From Cupriavidus pauculus (GTDB lineage Bacteria > Pseudomonadota > Gammaproteobacteria > Burkholderiales > Burkholderiaceae): 64,000 bases of DNA. Shown piece by piece: positions 48,105-59,981 of this stretch (its first letter is position 1; each line of letters begins with the position of its first letter). The stretch is taken from positions 2,418,001-2,482,000 of the forward strand of contig NZ_CP033969.1 in the NCBI RefSeq assembly GCF_003854935.1. Reading direction: 5' to 3'. Position numbers and translations under genes: made by a program. A model generated the notes under the pieces. The model saw only the letters and a list, made by a program, of their open reading frames with translations. It ran no database searches and was not told the DNA's origin.

Positions 48105-49073
48105 ATGCCTCAAGCTGTTATCGCCATCCACGGCGGCGCCGGCACGATTACCCGTGCGGCCATGGACGCCCAGCGCGAACGCGACTACACCGCCGCGCTG
48201 GAACAGGTGCTGCTGGGCGGCCAGCGCGTGCTGGCCGACGGCGGCAGCGCCCTCGATGCCGTCACCGAAGCGGTGCGCCTGCTCGAAGAGTGCCCGCTGT
48301 TCAACGCCGGCCGTGGCGCCGTGCTGACGCACGCCGGCACCTACGAACTGGACGCCTCGGTCATGGACGGCCGCACGCTGGCCGCCGGCGCCGTGGCCTG
48401 CGTCAAGCGGCTGCGCAACCCGGTGCTGGCCGCGCGCGCCGTGCTGGAGCGGAGCGAACACGTGTTGTTCGCGGGCGAAGGTGCCGAGGCATTTGCCGAA
48501 GCGCAAGGCCTGGAACTGGTGGCACCGGAATACTTCTTCACACAGGCCCGCTACGACCAGTGGCAGCGCGCGCGCGGCACGGCCGGCATGGCGCTGCTGG
48601 ACCACGACGCCGCCGCGCTGGCGGCCAGGGCGGCCCAGGCTGATCCGCTGGACGCCGACAAGAAGTTCGGCACGGTGGGCGCGGTGGCCTGCGATGCGCA
48701 GGGCAACCTGGCCGCGGCCACGTCCACGGGCGGCGTCACGAACAAGCAGGTGGGCCGGGTGGGCGATACGCCGCTGCTGGGCGCCGGCTGCTACGCCGAC
48801 GACATGGCGGCCGTGTCCGCCACGGGCACCGGCGAGATGTTCATCCGCACCGCCGCGGCGTTCGACGTCTCGGCGCAGATGCGCTACGCCGGGCTGTCGC
48901 TGGAGGAATCGGCGCGGCGCGTGGTCATGGAAAAGCTGCCGGCCATCCACGGGCGCGGCGGCCTGATCGCGGTGGACCGCGCCGGCAACGTGACGCTGCC
49001 GTTCAACACCGAAGGCATGTACCGCGGCGTGGCCCGCGTGGGCGAGCCGGTCAACGTCTGGATCTACGGCTGA
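48105..49073 (+). CDS. iaaA: Isoaspartyl peptidase / L-asparaginase (plant-type)
   Basis: Ntn-hydrolase of 322 aa made as a precursor that cleaves itself before the nucleophile Thr190 ([12 protein letters not shown]) to give alpha and beta subunits. It cuts isoaspartyl dipeptides and asparagine. The N terminus [12 protein letters not shown] and the [15 protein letters not shown] region are family marks. AGAAGGAC lies upstream of the ATG at 48105. iaaA heads gsiABCD in Escherichia coli as well, so gene order supports the assignment. Confidence 0.94.
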   Translation: MPQAVIAIHGGAGTITRAAMDAQRERDYTAALEQVLLGGQRVLADGGSALDAVTEAVRLLEECPLFNAGRGAVLTHAGTYELDASVMDGRTLAAGAVACVKRLRNPVLAARAVLERSEHVLFAGEGAEAFAEAQGLELVAPEYFFTQARYDQWQRARGTAGMALLDHDAAALAARAAQADPLDADKKFGTVGAVACDAQGNLAAATSTGGVTNKQVGRVGDTPLLGAGCYADDMAAVSATGTGEMFIRTAAAFDVSAQMRYAGLSLEESARRVVMEKLPAIHGRGGLIAVDRAGNVTLPFNTEGMYRGVARVGEPVNVWIYG

Positions 49074-49074
49074 T

Positions 49075-50967
<1,893 letters not shown>

Positions 50968-51048
50968 CCGGCCCGGAACCCGTAGTCCCAAAGTCCTGTA
51001 GTCCCGTAGTTGCTTTTGCGTTTTCGCTATCCCGAAAGAGGAGAAGAG

Positions 51049-52599
51049 ATGTCCAAGAACACGTTCCGGCTGATGGCCGGTGCCGCCACGGTTGGCGCCA
51101 TGGGCCTGCTGGCCGCCGCGCCGGCGTTTGCCGCCAAGGATGCGGTGATGGCCGTGTATTCCACGTTCACCACGCTGGACCCGTATGACGCCAACGACAC
51201 GCTGTCGCAGGCCGCCACCAAGTCGTTCTACCAGGGCCTGTTCGGCTTCGACAAGGACATGAAGCTGGTGAACGTGCTGGCCGAGAGCTACGACGTCAGC
51301 AAGGACGGCCTGGTCTACACGTTCAAGCTCAAGAAGAACATCAAGTTCCACGACGGCACCACGTTCGATGCCACCGCCGTCAAGGCCAACCTGGACCGCG
51401 TGACCGATCCGGCCAACAAGCTCAAGCGCTACACGCTGTTCAACCGCGTGGCCAAGACCGAGGTGGTGGACCCGTACACCGCCCGCGTCACGCTCAAGGA
51501 ACAGTTCTCGCCGTTCATCAACGTGCTGGCCCACCCGTCGGCCGTGATGATCAGCCCCACGGCGCTCAAGAAGTACGGCAAGGAAATCGCCTTCCACCCG
51601 GTGGGCACGGGCCCCTTCGAATTCGTCGAGTGGAAGCAGACCGATTACCTGAAGGGCAAGAAGTTTGCCGGCTACTGGAAGACCGGCTACCCGAAGATCG
51701 ACACGATCACCTGGAAGCCGGTGGTGGACAACAACACCCGCTCGGCCGTGATGCAGACCGGCGAGGCTGACTTCGCGTTCAGCATCCCGTTCGAGCAGGC
51801 CGCCGTGCTGAAGGCCAGCCCGAAGGTGGACCTGGTGGACGCGCCGTCGATCATCCAGCGCTACCTGTCGCTGAACACGATGGTCAAGCCGTTCAACGAC
51901 CCGAAGGTGCGCCAGGCCATCAACTACGCGATCAACAAGGAAGCGCTGGTCAAGGTGGCGTTTGCCGGCCATGCCGTGCCGGCCGAGGGCGTGGTGCCGC
52001 CCGGCGTGGACTACGCCGAGAAGCTGGGCCCGTGGCCGTACAACCCGGCCAAGGCGCGCGAGCTGCTGAAGGAAGCCGGCTACCCGAACGGCTTCGAGAC
52101 CACGCTGTGGTCGGCCTACAACCACACGACGGCCCAGAAGCTCATCCAGTTCGTGCAGCAGCAACTGCAGCAGGTGGGCATCAAGGCCCAGGTGCAGGCC
52201 CTGGAAGCCGGCCAGCGCGTGGAGCGCGTGGAATCGGTGCAGAAGCCCGAGGAAGCCGGCGTGCGCATGTACTACGTGGGCTGGTCGTCGTCGACCGGTG
52301 AGTCGGACTGGGCGCTGCGTCCGCTGCTGGCATCGGAATCGATGCCGCCGAAGCTTCTGAACACGGCGTACTACAAGAACGACCAGGTCGACGCCGACAT
52401 CGCCGGCGCCCTGCGCACCACCGACCGCGCCGAGAAGGCCCGCCTGTACAAGGACGCCCAGGAACGCATCTGGAAGGACGCCCCGTGGGCCTTCCTGGTG
52501 ACCGAAAAGGTCCTGTACGCCCGCGCCAAGCGCCTGACCGGCGCCTACGTGATGCCCGACGGCTCGTTCAACTTCGACGAGATCGACATCAAGCAGTAA
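51049..52599 (+). CDS. gsiB: Glutathione/peptide ABC transporter substrate-binding protein GsiB
   Basis: Periplasmic receptor of 516 aa in SBP family 5. The signal peptide is [19 protein letters not shown], then [10 protein letters not shown], cleaved near residue 28. Family features include [44 protein letters not shown], and [25 protein letters not shown] precedes the ATG at 51049. A REPIN-like element sits between this gene and gsiC, which may set different levels of receptor and permease. Confidence 0.93.
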   Translation: MSKNTFRLMAGAATVGAMGLLAAAPAFAAKDAVMAVYSTFTTLDPYDANDTLSQAATKSFYQGLFGFDKDMKLVNVLAESYDVSKDGLVYTFKLKKNIKFHDGTTFDATAVKANLDRVTDPANKLKRYTLFNRVAKTEVVDPYTARVTLKEQFSPFINVLAHPSAVMISPTALKKYGKEIAFHPVGTGPFEFVEWKQTDYLKGKKFAGYWKTGYPKIDTITWKPVVDNNTRSAVMQTGEADFAFSIPFEQAAVLKASPKVDLVDAPSIIQRYLSLNTMVKPFNDPKVRQAINYAINKEALVKVAFAGHAVPAEGVVPPGVDYAEKLGPWPYNPAKARELLKEAGYPNGFETTLWSAYNHTTAQKLIQFVQQQLQQVGIKAQVQALEAGQRVERVESVQKPEEAGVRMYYVGWSSSTGESDWALRPLLASESMPPKLLNTAYYKNDQVDADIAGALRTTDRAEKARLYKDAQERIWKDAPWAFLVTEKVLYARAKRLTGAYVMPDGSFNFDEIDIKQ

Positions 52600-52607
52600 G
52601 CAGTTGG

Positions 52608-52740
52608 TTTTCCCCTCTGCCGCTTGGCGGAAGCGGGGCCGGGGGACGGGCGGGCGGTGCGGCTTGCGACTTGTCGCGGCTGGCGCCGCCGGCCCTCACC
52701 CCCAACCCTTCCCCCGCTGGCGGGGGAGGGGCGCAGCAAA
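52608..52740. repeat. REPIN-like element, copy 2, inside the gsi operon
   Basis: Two inverted arms flank a spacer. The left arm reads TTTTCCCCTCTGCCGC and GGCGGAAGCGGGG; the right arm is CCTTCCCCCGCTGGCGGGGGAGGGGCG (52707-52733), preceded by CCCTCACCCCCAA. The arms are more diverged than those of copies 3 and 4. The rest of the 295-bp gap to gsiC (to 52894) has no gene. Confidence 0.75.
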
Positions 52741-52894
52741 GGCAGTGGCCTTGAAACGAAGTGGTAGCAGTCGCGGTACGCAGTACGCATAACAAGCTGT
52801 TCATAAAGCGGTAAGCCGTAAGCCGCCTGCCCGTGTAGGCGGGGTGAAAGGGCGGGCGGCCTTCGGTCTCAATTTCTGGTTTTCTGGTGTCAGG

Positions 52895-53815
52895 ATGCTG
52901 AATTACTTCCTCAAACGATTTCTGGGCGTCATACCGACAATGCTGATCGTGGCAGTGTTGGTGTTTCTGTTCGTCCACCTGCTGCCCGGCGATCCGGCGC
53001 GGCTGGCCGCGGGCCCGGAAGCCGATCAGGCGACCGTCGAGCTGGTGCGCAAGGACCTGGGGCTCGACAAGCCGATGCACGAGCAGTTCGTGCGCTTTTT
53101 CACGAACGCGCTGCGCGGGGAGTTCGGCACGTCGCTGCGCACCAAGCGTCCGGTGGCCGACGAGATCGGCGAGCGCTTCCTGCCCACGCTGTACCTGACG
53201 CTGACGTCCATGGTCTGGGCCGTGGTCTTCGGCATGGCCATCGGCATCAGCTCGGCCGTCTGGCGCAACCGCTGGCCGGACCGCCTGGGCATGACGCTGG
53301 CCGTCTCGGGCATCTCGTTCCCGGCCTTCGCGCTCGGCATGCTGCTGATGGAGATCTTCTCGGTGCAGCTCGGCTGGCTGCCGTCGATTGGCGCCGATAG
53401 CTGGAAACACTACATCCTGCCCTCGCTGACGCTGGGCGCCGCCGTGGCCGCCGTGATGGCGCGCTTCACGCGGGCGTCGTTCATCGAGGTGCTGCAGGAG
53501 GATTTCGTGCGTACCGCCCGTGCCAAGGGCGTGCGCGAGACCGTGGTGGTCATCAAGCACACGCTGCGCAACGCGATGATTCCCGTGGTCACCATGATGG
53601 GCCTGCAGTTCGGCTTCCTGCTGGGCGGGTCGATCCTGGTGGAGATGGTCTTCAACTGGCCCGGCCTGGGCCGGCTGCTGGTGGACGCCGTGGAGATGCG
53701 CGACTACCCGGTCATCCAGGCCGAGGTGCTGCTGTTCTCGCTCGAATTCATCCTGATCAACCTGGTGGTGGACTTGCTGTACACCGTGATCAACCCCACC
53801 ATCCGCTACAAGTAA
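52895..53815 (+). CDS. gsiC: Glutathione/peptide ABC transporter permease GsiC
   Basis: Inner-membrane permease of 306 aa, the same length as Escherichia coli GsiC. It starts [34 protein letters not shown], typical of the DppB/GsiC group, and has an EAA loop [26 protein letters not shown] near residue 205. About six helices are present. The ATG at 52895 is chosen over an upstream in-frame ATG. gsiD begins 10 bp later behind AAGGAGG. Confidence 0.94.
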   Translation: MLNYFLKRFLGVIPTMLIVAVLVFLFVHLLPGDPARLAAGPEADQATVELVRKDLGLDKPMHEQFVRFFTNALRGEFGTSLRTKRPVADEIGERFLPTLYLTLTSMVWAVVFGMAIGISSAVWRNRWPDRLGMTLAVSGISFPAFALGMLLMEIFSVQLGWLPSIGADSWKHYILPSLTLGAAVAAVMARFTRASFIEVLQEDFVRTARAKGVRETVVVIKHTLRNAMIPVVTMMGLQFGFLLGGSILVEMVFNWPGLGRLLVDAVEMRDYPVIQAEVLLFSLEFILINLVVDLLYTVINPTIRYK

Positions 53816-53825
53816 GGAGGCCGAC

Positions 53826-54728
53826 ATGACCGAGCTTTCCACGTCCGCCCCCGCCGCCCAGGCCGCCGCGCCCGAGGCCGTCCGCACGCCCTGGACCGAG
53901 TTCTGGCGCAAGTTCCGCAAGCAGCACCTGGCGCTGGCCGCCGGCGTGTTCGTGCTGCTGCTGGTGGTGATCGCCATCCTGTCGCCGCACATCGTGCCGT
54001 ACGACCCCGAGAACTTTTTCGACTACGACGCGCTGAACGCGGGTCCGTCGGCCGCCCACTGGATGGGGGTCGATTCGCTGGGCCGCGACATCTTCAGCCG
54101 CATCCTGGCCGGCACGCGCATCTCGCTGGCCGCCGGCGTGTTCTCCGTGATCATCGGCGCCATCATCGGCACGCTGCTGGGCCTGCTGGCCGGCTACTAC
54201 GAGGGCTGGTGGGACCGCATCGTCACGCGCATCTGCGACGTGCTGTTCGCGTTTCCGGGCATCCTGCTGGCCATCGCCATCGTGGCAATCCTGGGCAACG
54301 GCATGTTCAACGTGGTCTGCGCCGTGGCCGTGTTCAGCGTGCCCGCGTTTGCCCGGCTGGTGCGCGGCAACACGCTGATGCTCAAGCGCCTGACCTACGT
54401 GGAGGCCGCGCGCAGCATTGGCGCGTCGGACTGGACCATCCTGATGCGGCACATCCTTCCGGGCACGGTATCGTCGATCGTGGTCTATTTCTCGATGCGG
54501 ATCGGCACGTCGATCATCACCGCCGCCGGCCTGTCGTTCATCGGCCTGGGCGCCCAGCCGCCCACGCCCGAGTGGGGCGCGATGCTGAGCCAGGCGCGCG
54601 CCGACATGGTCACCGCGCCGCACGTGGCAATCTTCCCGAGCCTGGCGATCTTCCTGACCGTGCTGGCGTTCAACCTGCTCGGCGACGGCCTGCGCGACGC
54701 GCTGGACCCGAAGATCGACCGCCGCTGA
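53826..54728 (+). CDS. gsiD: Glutathione/peptide ABC transporter permease GsiD
   Basis: Second permease, 300 aa, of the DppC/GsiD group. The N-terminal cytoplasmic segment contains [14 protein letters not shown]; then [27 protein letters not shown] near residue 78 and the EAA loop [22 protein letters not shown] near 190. AAGGAGG at 53814-53820 overlaps the gsiC stop codon. The next peptidase gene starts 4 bp after its stop, so the operon continues. Confidence 0.94.
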   Translation: MTELSTSAPAAQAAAPEAVRTPWTEFWRKFRKQHLALAAGVFVLLLVVIAILSPHIVPYDPENFFDYDALNAGPSAAHWMGVDSLGRDIFSRILAGTRISLAAGVFSVIIGAIIGTLLGLLAGYYEGWWDRIVTRICDVLFAFPGILLAIAIVAILGNGMFNVVCAVAVFSVPAFARLVRGNTLMLKRLTYVEAARSIGASDWTILMRHILPGTVSSIVVYFSMRIGTSIITAAGLSFIGLGAQPPTPEWGAMLSQARADMVTAPHVAIFPSLAIFLTVLAFNLLGDGLRDALDPKIDRR

Positions 54729-54732
54729 TCGC

Positions 54733-55764
54733 ATGGCCAACGCTCCCATCGTCGGCAGGCTGCCGGCGGGCCCGCGCAACGCCATCACCGACGTGGCCGG
54801 CGTGACCGTCGGCCACTGCACGCTGGCCGACGGCGCCTGCCAGACCGGCGTGACCGTGGTCCGGCCGCATCCGGGCAACGTCTACGTGGACAAGGTGCCG
54901 GCCGCCGCCACCGTGTTCAACGGCTTCGGCAAGAGCATCGGGCTGGTGCAGGTGGACGAACTCGGCGTGATCGAGACGCCCATCGCGCTGGGCAACACGT
55001 TCGCGGTGGGCGCGCTGGCGCAGGCCCAGATCCGCGCCGCGATTGCCGACAACCCCGAGATCGGCCGCGGCTGGCCGACCGTCAATCCGCTGGTGTTCGA
55101 GTGCAACGACGGCTACCTGAACGACATCCAGGCGATGGCGGTGCAGGGCGCCCACTACGACGCGGCGCTGGCGGCGGCCGGCCCGGACGTGCCGCAGGGC
55201 GCGGTGGGGGCCGGGCGCGGCATGTCGTCGTTCGGTGCCAAGGGCGGCATCGGCACGGCGTCGCGCGTGGCTGGCGGGTATACGGTCGGCGCGCTGGTGC
55301 TGTCGAACTTCGGCACGCCCGATTCGCTGATCCTGGCCGGCCGTGCGCTTGGCGCCGCGCTCGACGCCCGGCTGAAACAGCCGCCCGAGCCCGAGAAGGG
55401 CTCGATCATCCTGATCGTCGCCACCGACGCGCCGCTGGACGCGCGCCAGTTGCGCCGGCTGTCGATGCGCGCGGGCACCGGGCTGGCGCGTACCGGGTCG
55501 GTCTACGGGCACGGCTCGGGCGACATCGCGCTGGCATTCTCCACGGCCTACACCGTCCCGCACCTGGCCAGCGCGCCAATGCCGGCCGTGCCGATGGTCC
55601 ACGAATCGGCGCTCGACCCGTTGTTCCGGGCGGCCGCCGACAGCGTCGAACAGGCCATCGTGCACGCGCTGTGGCACGCCGAGACCGTCCACGGCCGTGA
55701 CGGCCATACCCGCCGCGCGCTGCGCGAGCTGCTGCCAGACCTGCTGCAAGGCTTTACCGCATGA
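54733..55764 (+). CDS. P1/S58-family aminopeptidase (DmpA-like)
   Basis: Self-processing Ntn-type aminopeptidase of 343 aa related to DmpA, which releases N-terminal L- or D-residues. It has ITDVAGVTVGHCTL near residue 18, TVNPLVFECNDGYLND near 115, GAGRGMSSFGAKGGIGTASR near 160-178, and the Gly/Ser-rich GHGSGDIALAFST near 258. At the processing site it reads GTASR; DmpA itself has GTSSR, so the exact nucleophile needs checking. It lies 4 bp after gsiD and overlaps the next gene by 4 bp. Confidence 0.85.
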   Translation: MANAPIVGRLPAGPRNAITDVAGVTVGHCTLADGACQTGVTVVRPHPGNVYVDKVPAAATVFNGFGKSIGLVQVDELGVIETPIALGNTFAVGALAQAQIRAAIADNPEIGRGWPTVNPLVFECNDGYLNDIQAMAVQGAHYDAALAAAGPDVPQGAVGAGRGMSSFGAKGGIGTASRVAGGYTVGALVLSNFGTPDSLILAGRALGAALDARLKQPPEPEKGSIILIVATDAPLDARQLRRLSMRAGTGLARTGSVYGHGSGDIALAFSTAYTVPHLASAPMPAVPMVHESALDPLFRAAADSVEQAIVHALWHAETVHGRDGHTRRALRELLPDLLQGFTA

Positions 55765-56588
55765 AGATCCTGATTTCCGTCGATATCGAAGGCGTGGCCG
55801 GTGTGTTCCACGTCGAGCAGACGCGCGCCGGCAACGGCGAATACGAACGCGCCCGCGCGTGGATGACCGGCGAGGCCAACGCGGCCGTGCAGGGCGCCTT
55901 TGCCGGCGGCGCCACCGAGGTGCTGGTCAACGACTCGCACGGCGGCTTCCGCAACCTGCTGCCGGACCAGATCGACCCGCGCGCCCAGCTGGTGCTGGGC
56001 AAGCCGCGCTACCTGAGCATGGTGGCCGGCGTGGAGCAGGACTGCGACGGCCTGTTCATGATCGGCTACCACGGCCGGGCCCAGAGCCGTGGCGTACTGG
56101 CGCATACGATCAACAGCGGCGCGTTTGCGCGGGTCTGGTTCAACGGGCTGGAACTGGGCGAGGCCGGCATCTACGCCGCGCTGGCCGGCGAGTTCGACGT
56201 GCCCGTGCTGATGGCCAGCGGCGACGACGTCTTCGTCGCCGAAACCCGCCCGCTGATGCCGTGGGTGCGCTACGTGCAGACCAAGACGGCCGGCGGGCAG
56301 GGCAGCGGCACGTCGCTGTCGCCCCAGGCCGCCCGCGACGCCATCGCCCACGCGGCCGAAGCGGTCACCCGGCAGGCCATCTCGCGGCCCGAGGCGCGCT
56401 GCTTCGAGTTGTCCGGCCCGGTCACCTGCCGCCTCCAGACGCAGACCACGGCCCACGCCGACCTGTTCTGCCAGTGGCCAACGTTCGAGCGCGTCGACGG
56501 CGTCACGCTCACCTTCACCGCACCCACCGTCCAGGCCGCCGTCCGCATGCTGAACTGCTGCTCGGCGATGTCGTTCATGCTGAAGTAG
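55761..56588 (+). CDS. M55-family D-aminopeptidase (DppA-like)
   Basis: Zinc peptidase of 275 aa related to DppA, which acts on D-amino-acid peptides such as D-Ala-D-Ala. Metal ligands are visible in SVDIEGVAGV (Asp8, Glu10), NDSHGG near residue 55-60, and MIGYHGRAQ near 100. In Bacillus, dppA is the first gene of the dipeptide permease operon, so the gene neighbourhood fits. Its ATG overlaps the previous stop. It closes the operon; a REPIN-like element follows. Confidence 0.9.
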   Translation: MKILISVDIEGVAGVFHVEQTRAGNGEYERARAWMTGEANAAVQGAFAGGATEVLVNDSHGGFRNLLPDQIDPRAQLVLGKPRYLSMVAGVEQDCDGLFMIGYHGRAQSRGVLAHTINSGAFARVWFNGLELGEAGIYAALAGEFDVPVLMASGDDVFVAETRPLMPWVRYVQTKTAGGQGSGTSLSPQAARDAIAHAAEAVTRQAISRPEARCFELSGPVTCRLQTQTTAHADLFCQWPTFERVDGVTLTFTAPTVQAAVRMLNCCSAMSFMLK

Positions 56589-56607
56589 CCCGCCCAGCGT
56601 TCTGGTG

Positions 56608-56742
56608 GTTTGCTCCCCTCTCCCGCCCGGCGGGAGAGGGGCCGGGGTAGAGGGCAGGCGGTGCAAACTGCCACACGTCGGCAAGCAGAGCCTCGACACC
56701 CTCACCCCCAACCCCTCTCCCGCGCGCGGGAGAGGGGAGTCC
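56608..56742. repeat. REPIN-like element, copy 3
   Basis: Two well-preserved inverted arms: CCCCTCTCCCGCCCGGCGGGAGAGGGG (27 bp, 56615-56641) and CCCCTCTCCCGCGCGCGGGAGAGGGG (about 56712-56737), separated by about 70 bp containing GGGCAGGCGGTGCAAACTG. The outer flanks GTTTGCT and GGAGTC resemble those of copy 4. It lies between dppA-like and the hypothetical gene at 56815. Confidence 0.85.
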
Positions 56743-56814
56743 CGACAGCGGCAACTTGCAGGCCGCCAGCCGATCAGTGGGACAATGGCGTCCGTTTTCC
56801 CACTGGTATCGCTC

Positions 56815-57561
56815 ATGACCGTACCGCCGCCCGGGCGCTGGATGCCTGTTCGCAAGGATTTTGTCGATCCGACGGCTACGCGCTGCCATGCGCGCAGTGC
56901 CCGCGGCGGGCGTCATCACGGCTTTCCGGAAGGGCAGGCGTGGATCCTGCGCGGGCCTGACGGCCACGAGTATCCGTTCGGCGACGCATGTGCCCGGGCC
57001 GTGCTGGCCGTGCCGGGCGAGCTGGACACGGTGCCCGACTACACCGAGCGCGACGCGGTCAAGCGGGTCGATGCCGCCATCGACGCCGCGTTCGCCAGCC
57101 AGCCGCGCCGCAAGCCGACGCCCGCCGAACTGGCGCTGGAGCGCCGCAACGCCGCCACGCGCTACGTCGTGCTGCGCATGGAGAAGGTGGCGGGCGTGCC
57201 GCGCGTGCAGCCGACGGTGCGGTTTCCGGCGCTGGAAGACCTGTACCAGCAGATCGTGGCCGGCCGGCCGCTGGCGCCGGCGCAGGTGCAGCGCGTGCTG
57301 GCAATCGAGCGCAGCCCGGCCACGCCGCCCAAGCTCAAGGCGCTGAACCTGCTCGATGTCTACACGGCCCACGTGAAGCTGGAATGGCTGATTGCCGCCG
57401 CCAGCCGCGAGGACCGTATCCGCTTCCTGCGCAGCCTGCACGACTGGCTGGCGCGGCACCTGGTGCTGTCCGCCGCGCAGATCGAGGCGGCCGGCATCGT
57501 CATGCATCCCCACGCGTTCCGCTCGGCCTGGCCGGCCGATGGCGCCGGCGAACTGTTCTGA
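56815..57561 (+). CDS. Hypothetical protein
   Basis: A 248-aa soluble protein that I do not recognise. It begins MTVPPPGRWMPVRKDFV when started at 56815; an ATG at 56785 would add ten residues. It has one short His/Cys-containing stretch near residue 23 (RCHARSARGGRHHGFP), a PDGHEYPFGDACARAVLAVPGELDTVPDY segment, then a mostly helical C-terminal half. A GGGACAATGG stretch just upstream might be part of a promoter. Codon usage matches the neighbours, so it is likely a real gene. Confidence 0.6.
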   Translation: MTVPPPGRWMPVRKDFVDPTATRCHARSARGGRHHGFPEGQAWILRGPDGHEYPFGDACARAVLAVPGELDTVPDYTERDAVKRVDAAIDAAFASQPRRKPTPAELALERRNAATRYVVLRMEKVAGVPRVQPTVRFPALEDLYQQIVAGRPLAPAQVQRVLAIERSPATPPKLKALNLLDVYTAHVKLEWLIAAASREDRIRFLRSLHDWLARHLVLSAAQIEAAGIVMHPHAFRSAWPADGAGELF

Positions 57562-57582
57562 GGCGCCGGCGCTCGCGCCGTC

Positions 57583-58479
57583 CTACGTGCCGCTTTCCTC
57601 GATCAGCCACTGCCGGAACGCCCGCGCGGCCGCCGGCTCGGCGCGGTCGCGCGGCCACGCCACGTAGTAGCCGCCGCCCAGCGACGCGCTGGCGTCGCAC
57701 GCGCGCACCAGCAGGCCGGCCGCCAGGCAGCGGTCGATCATGTAGCGCCATCCCAGCACGATGCCCTGGCCCTCGATGGCCATCTGCACCAGCACCGGAT
57801 AGGTATTGGCCACCAGCTCGCGCTCGAAACGGGTCTCGCGCAGGCCGTTGCGCGCGAACCAGGCCGGCCACGACATCCAGATGCGCTGGGCGTCTTCCAG
57901 CACCAGCAGCGACTCGCGCGGCAGGTCGGCCACCGACAGCGTGCGGCCATTGAGGTACGACGGCGCGCAGACCGGGAACACTTCCTCGTCATAGAGCCGC
58001 TGCGCGGCGATGCCGCTGGGCGCGCCCTCGCGCAGGTAGTAGATGCCGACGTCGAAATCGGTACCCGACAGCGACGCCAGGCTGTCGTTGACCAGCAGCC
58101 GCACGTGGAAGTCCGGATGCCGCGCGCGGAACGCGGCCAGGCGCGGCGTCAGCCACAGCACGGCCACGCCCGACGAACAGGCCACGGTCAGCTCGACCTG
58201 GCCCTTGCGCTTCATCACGTCCTCGGTGGCTTCGGCGCAGCGCACCAGCAGCCGCTGCACCTGCTCGGCGTACTGCTGCCCGCTCACGGTCAGCCGCAAC
58301 GCGCGCGGCTCGCGGATAAACAGCTTCTTGCCGAGGAATCGTTCGAGCTGCGCCACCTGCCGGCTGATGGCGCTCTGCGTCAGATGCAGCTCGGCCGCGG
58401 CCTTGGTGAAACTGCCGTGCCGCATCGCCGATTCGAACGCGACAAGACAGGGCAACGGGGGCAGGGGGGTGATGCGCAT
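57583..58479 (-). CDS. LysR-family transcriptional regulator (GcvA-like)
   Basis: A 298-aa regulator with the GcvA-type helix-turn-helix PCLVAFESAMRHGSFTKAAAELHLTQSAISRQVAQLERFLGKKLF near the N terminus and a LysR effector domain from about residue 90 (VELTVACSSGVAVLWLTPRLAAF). The start at 58479 (MRITPLPPLP) is preferred; an ATG at 58512 would add 11 residues, and neither has a good ribosome binding site. It converges with the hypothetical gene and lies downstream of the amidohydrolase on the same strand, separated by a REPIN-like element. Confidence 0.88.
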   Translation of the reverse strand: MRITPLPPLPCLVAFESAMRHGSFTKAAAELHLTQSAISRQVAQLERFLGKKLFIREPRALRLTVSGQQYAEQVQRLLVRCAEATEDVMKRKGQVELTVACSSGVAVLWLTPRLAAFRARHPDFHVRLLVNDSLASLSGTDFDVGIYYLREGAPSGIAAQRLYDEEVFPVCAPSYLNGRTLSVADLPRESLLVLEDAQRIWMSWPAWFARNGLRETRFERELVANTYPVLVQMAIEGQGIVLGWRYMIDRCLAAGLLVRACDASASLGGGYYVAWPRDRAEPAAARAFRQWLIEESGT

Positions 58480-58569
58480 GGGGGCGTCAGGCAGTGGCAG
58501 CGGTAGTGCCATGATAGACGCAAGGGGTGTGCCAGAGGGGGGGTGATGGTGCGGGCCGCGGCCTGGCGT

Positions 58570-58706
58570 GGTTTGCTCCCCTCTCCCGCTCGCGGGAGAG
58601 GGGTCGGGGGAGAGGGCCAGCGGTCCAAACCGGGACAAGCCGCATCGGAACCGCATTGCCCTCTCCCCCAGCCCCTCTCCCACTTCGCGGGAGAGGGGAG
58701 CAAAAC
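58570..58706. repeat. REPIN-like element, copy 4
   Basis: The most complete copy. Left arm: GTTTGCTCCCCTCTCCCGC, then TCGCGGGAGAGGGG. Right arm: CCCCTCTCCCACTTCGCGGGAGAGGGG followed by AGCAAAAC, the inverse of the left flank. The whole element is a 137-bp imperfect inverted repeat with a spacer containing GGGACAAGCCGC, similar to GCGACAAGTCGC in copy 1 and GCGACTTGTCGC in copy 2. Confidence 0.88.
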
Positions 58707-58738
58707 CGGCGGTGTTGCGGGAAGAAGCCGCTACCGGC

Positions 58739-59968
58739 TTACCGCTCCCCGTAAACCTTCCCCGCCTGCATCACCATCGTGATGCGGGCGTCGGGGCCGG
58801 CCAGTACGCCGATGTCGGTCAGCGGGTTGCCGTCGACGAGCAGCACGTCGGCCATGGCGCCGGCCTGGATCACGCCCAGTTCGCCTTCGCGCTGCAGGAT
58901 CTCGGCGGCGATCGAGGTGGCGGAGCGCAGCGCTTCGGCGTTGCCCAGCAGTTCGGCGCGGATCAGGAATTCCTCGGACTGGTACTGGTGCATCTCGCCC
59001 AGCAGGTCGGAGCCGAAGCCCATCGGCACGCCGGCCTCGGCGTAGATGGCCAGCGAGTCGCGGCCGGCCTGGCGCACGGTCTCGATCTTGGCTACCGAGT
59101 CGGCCGGCAGGCCCAGGCGGGCGCCGTCGCGGGCCAGCGCGTCGTAGGTGATCAGCGTGGGCACCACGTAGGCGCCGTGCTCGCGCATCACGCGTGCGGC
59201 TTCTGCATCGACGAGGTTGCCGTGCTCGATGGTCCGCACGCCGCAGCGCACGGCGCGGGCGATGGCGCGGCCCGTGTAGGCGTGGGCCATCACGTAGGTC
59301 TGCGCGGCCTCGGCCTCGGCCACGATGGCGCGGATCTCGTCCTCGCTGTACTGGGTGTGGCCGATCGGGTCGGTCGGCGACGCCACGCCGCCAGACGCCA
59401 TGATCTTGATCTGCGTGGCGCCTTTCTGGATCTCCTCGCGCACGGCCAGCCGCACGGCGTCCACGCCGTCCACCACGCGGGCGATGGCGCCGGCGCGGAA
59501 CGCGCACGAGCACGGCTCCAGCGTGTCTGAACGGGGCCGGAAGTCGCCGTGGCCGCCGGTCTGGGACAGCGCCTTGCCCGACGGGAAGATGCGCGGCCCG
59601 GGAATCAGCCCCGTGGCCACGGCCTGGGACAGGCCCCAGTCGGCGCCGCCGGCGTCACGCACGGTGGTGAAGCCGCGCTCCAGCATGCCGCGCATGATCG
59701 GCATGGCGCGGAAGGCCACCAGCACGTTCGGCTGCACCGCGTTCAGGCCAAGGTTGGCCAGCGACGCCAGCACGTGCACGTGCAGGTCGATCAGGCCCGG
59801 CATCACGGTCTTGCCGGTCGCGTCGATGGTGCGGGCCTGCGGCGCGTGGATCGGCGTGGCGCTGACGTCGACGATGCGGTCGCCGTCGATCAGCACGTCA
59901 TGGCGCGGCAGCAGCGCGCCGCGCACGGGGTCTAGGACGTTGCCGCCCTGGAGCAGGATCTGGGTCAT
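58739..59968 (-). CDS. Metal-dependent amidohydrolase
   Basis: Amidohydrolase-superfamily enzyme of 409 aa with a TIM barrel and small beta-sandwich. Metal-site motifs are GLIDLHVHVLA near residue 60, the likely carboxylated Lys in GATQIKIMASGG near 190, HAYTG near 228, TIEHGN near 248, and FGSDLLGEMHQY near 320. It resembles imidazolonepropionase-like or Xaa-Pro-type dipeptidases, but the substrate cannot be named. It starts 13 bp after the MFS gene on the minus strand, so the two are probably cotranscribed and the transporter may supply its substrate. Confidence 0.88.
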   Translation of the reverse strand: MTQILLQGGNVLDPVRGALLPRHDVLIDGDRIVDVSATPIHAPQARTIDATGKTVMPGLIDLHVHVLASLANLGLNAVQPNVLVAFRAMPIMRGMLERGFTTVRDAGGADWGLSQAVATGLIPGPRIFPSGKALSQTGGHGDFRPRSDTLEPCSCAFRAGAIARVVDGVDAVRLAVREEIQKGATQIKIMASGGVASPTDPIGHTQYSEDEIRAIVAEAEAAQTYVMAHAYTGRAIARAVRCGVRTIEHGNLVDAEAARVMREHGAYVVPTLITYDALARDGARLGLPADSVAKIETVRQAGRDSLAIYAEAGVPMGFGSDLLGEMHQYQSEEFLIRAELLGNAEALRSATSIAAEILQREGELGVIQAGAMADVLLVDGNPLTDIGVLAGPDARITMVMQAGKVYGER

Positions 59969-59981
59969 CTGGACTTCGCGG

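Noticed and set aside
56605-56814. Longer versions of the hypothetical gene and the LysR gene reading into REPIN elements
   Set aside because: These are artefacts of stop-free GC-rich palindromes; the translated repeats (PLPPGGRG, PSPARGRG) recur at each copy.
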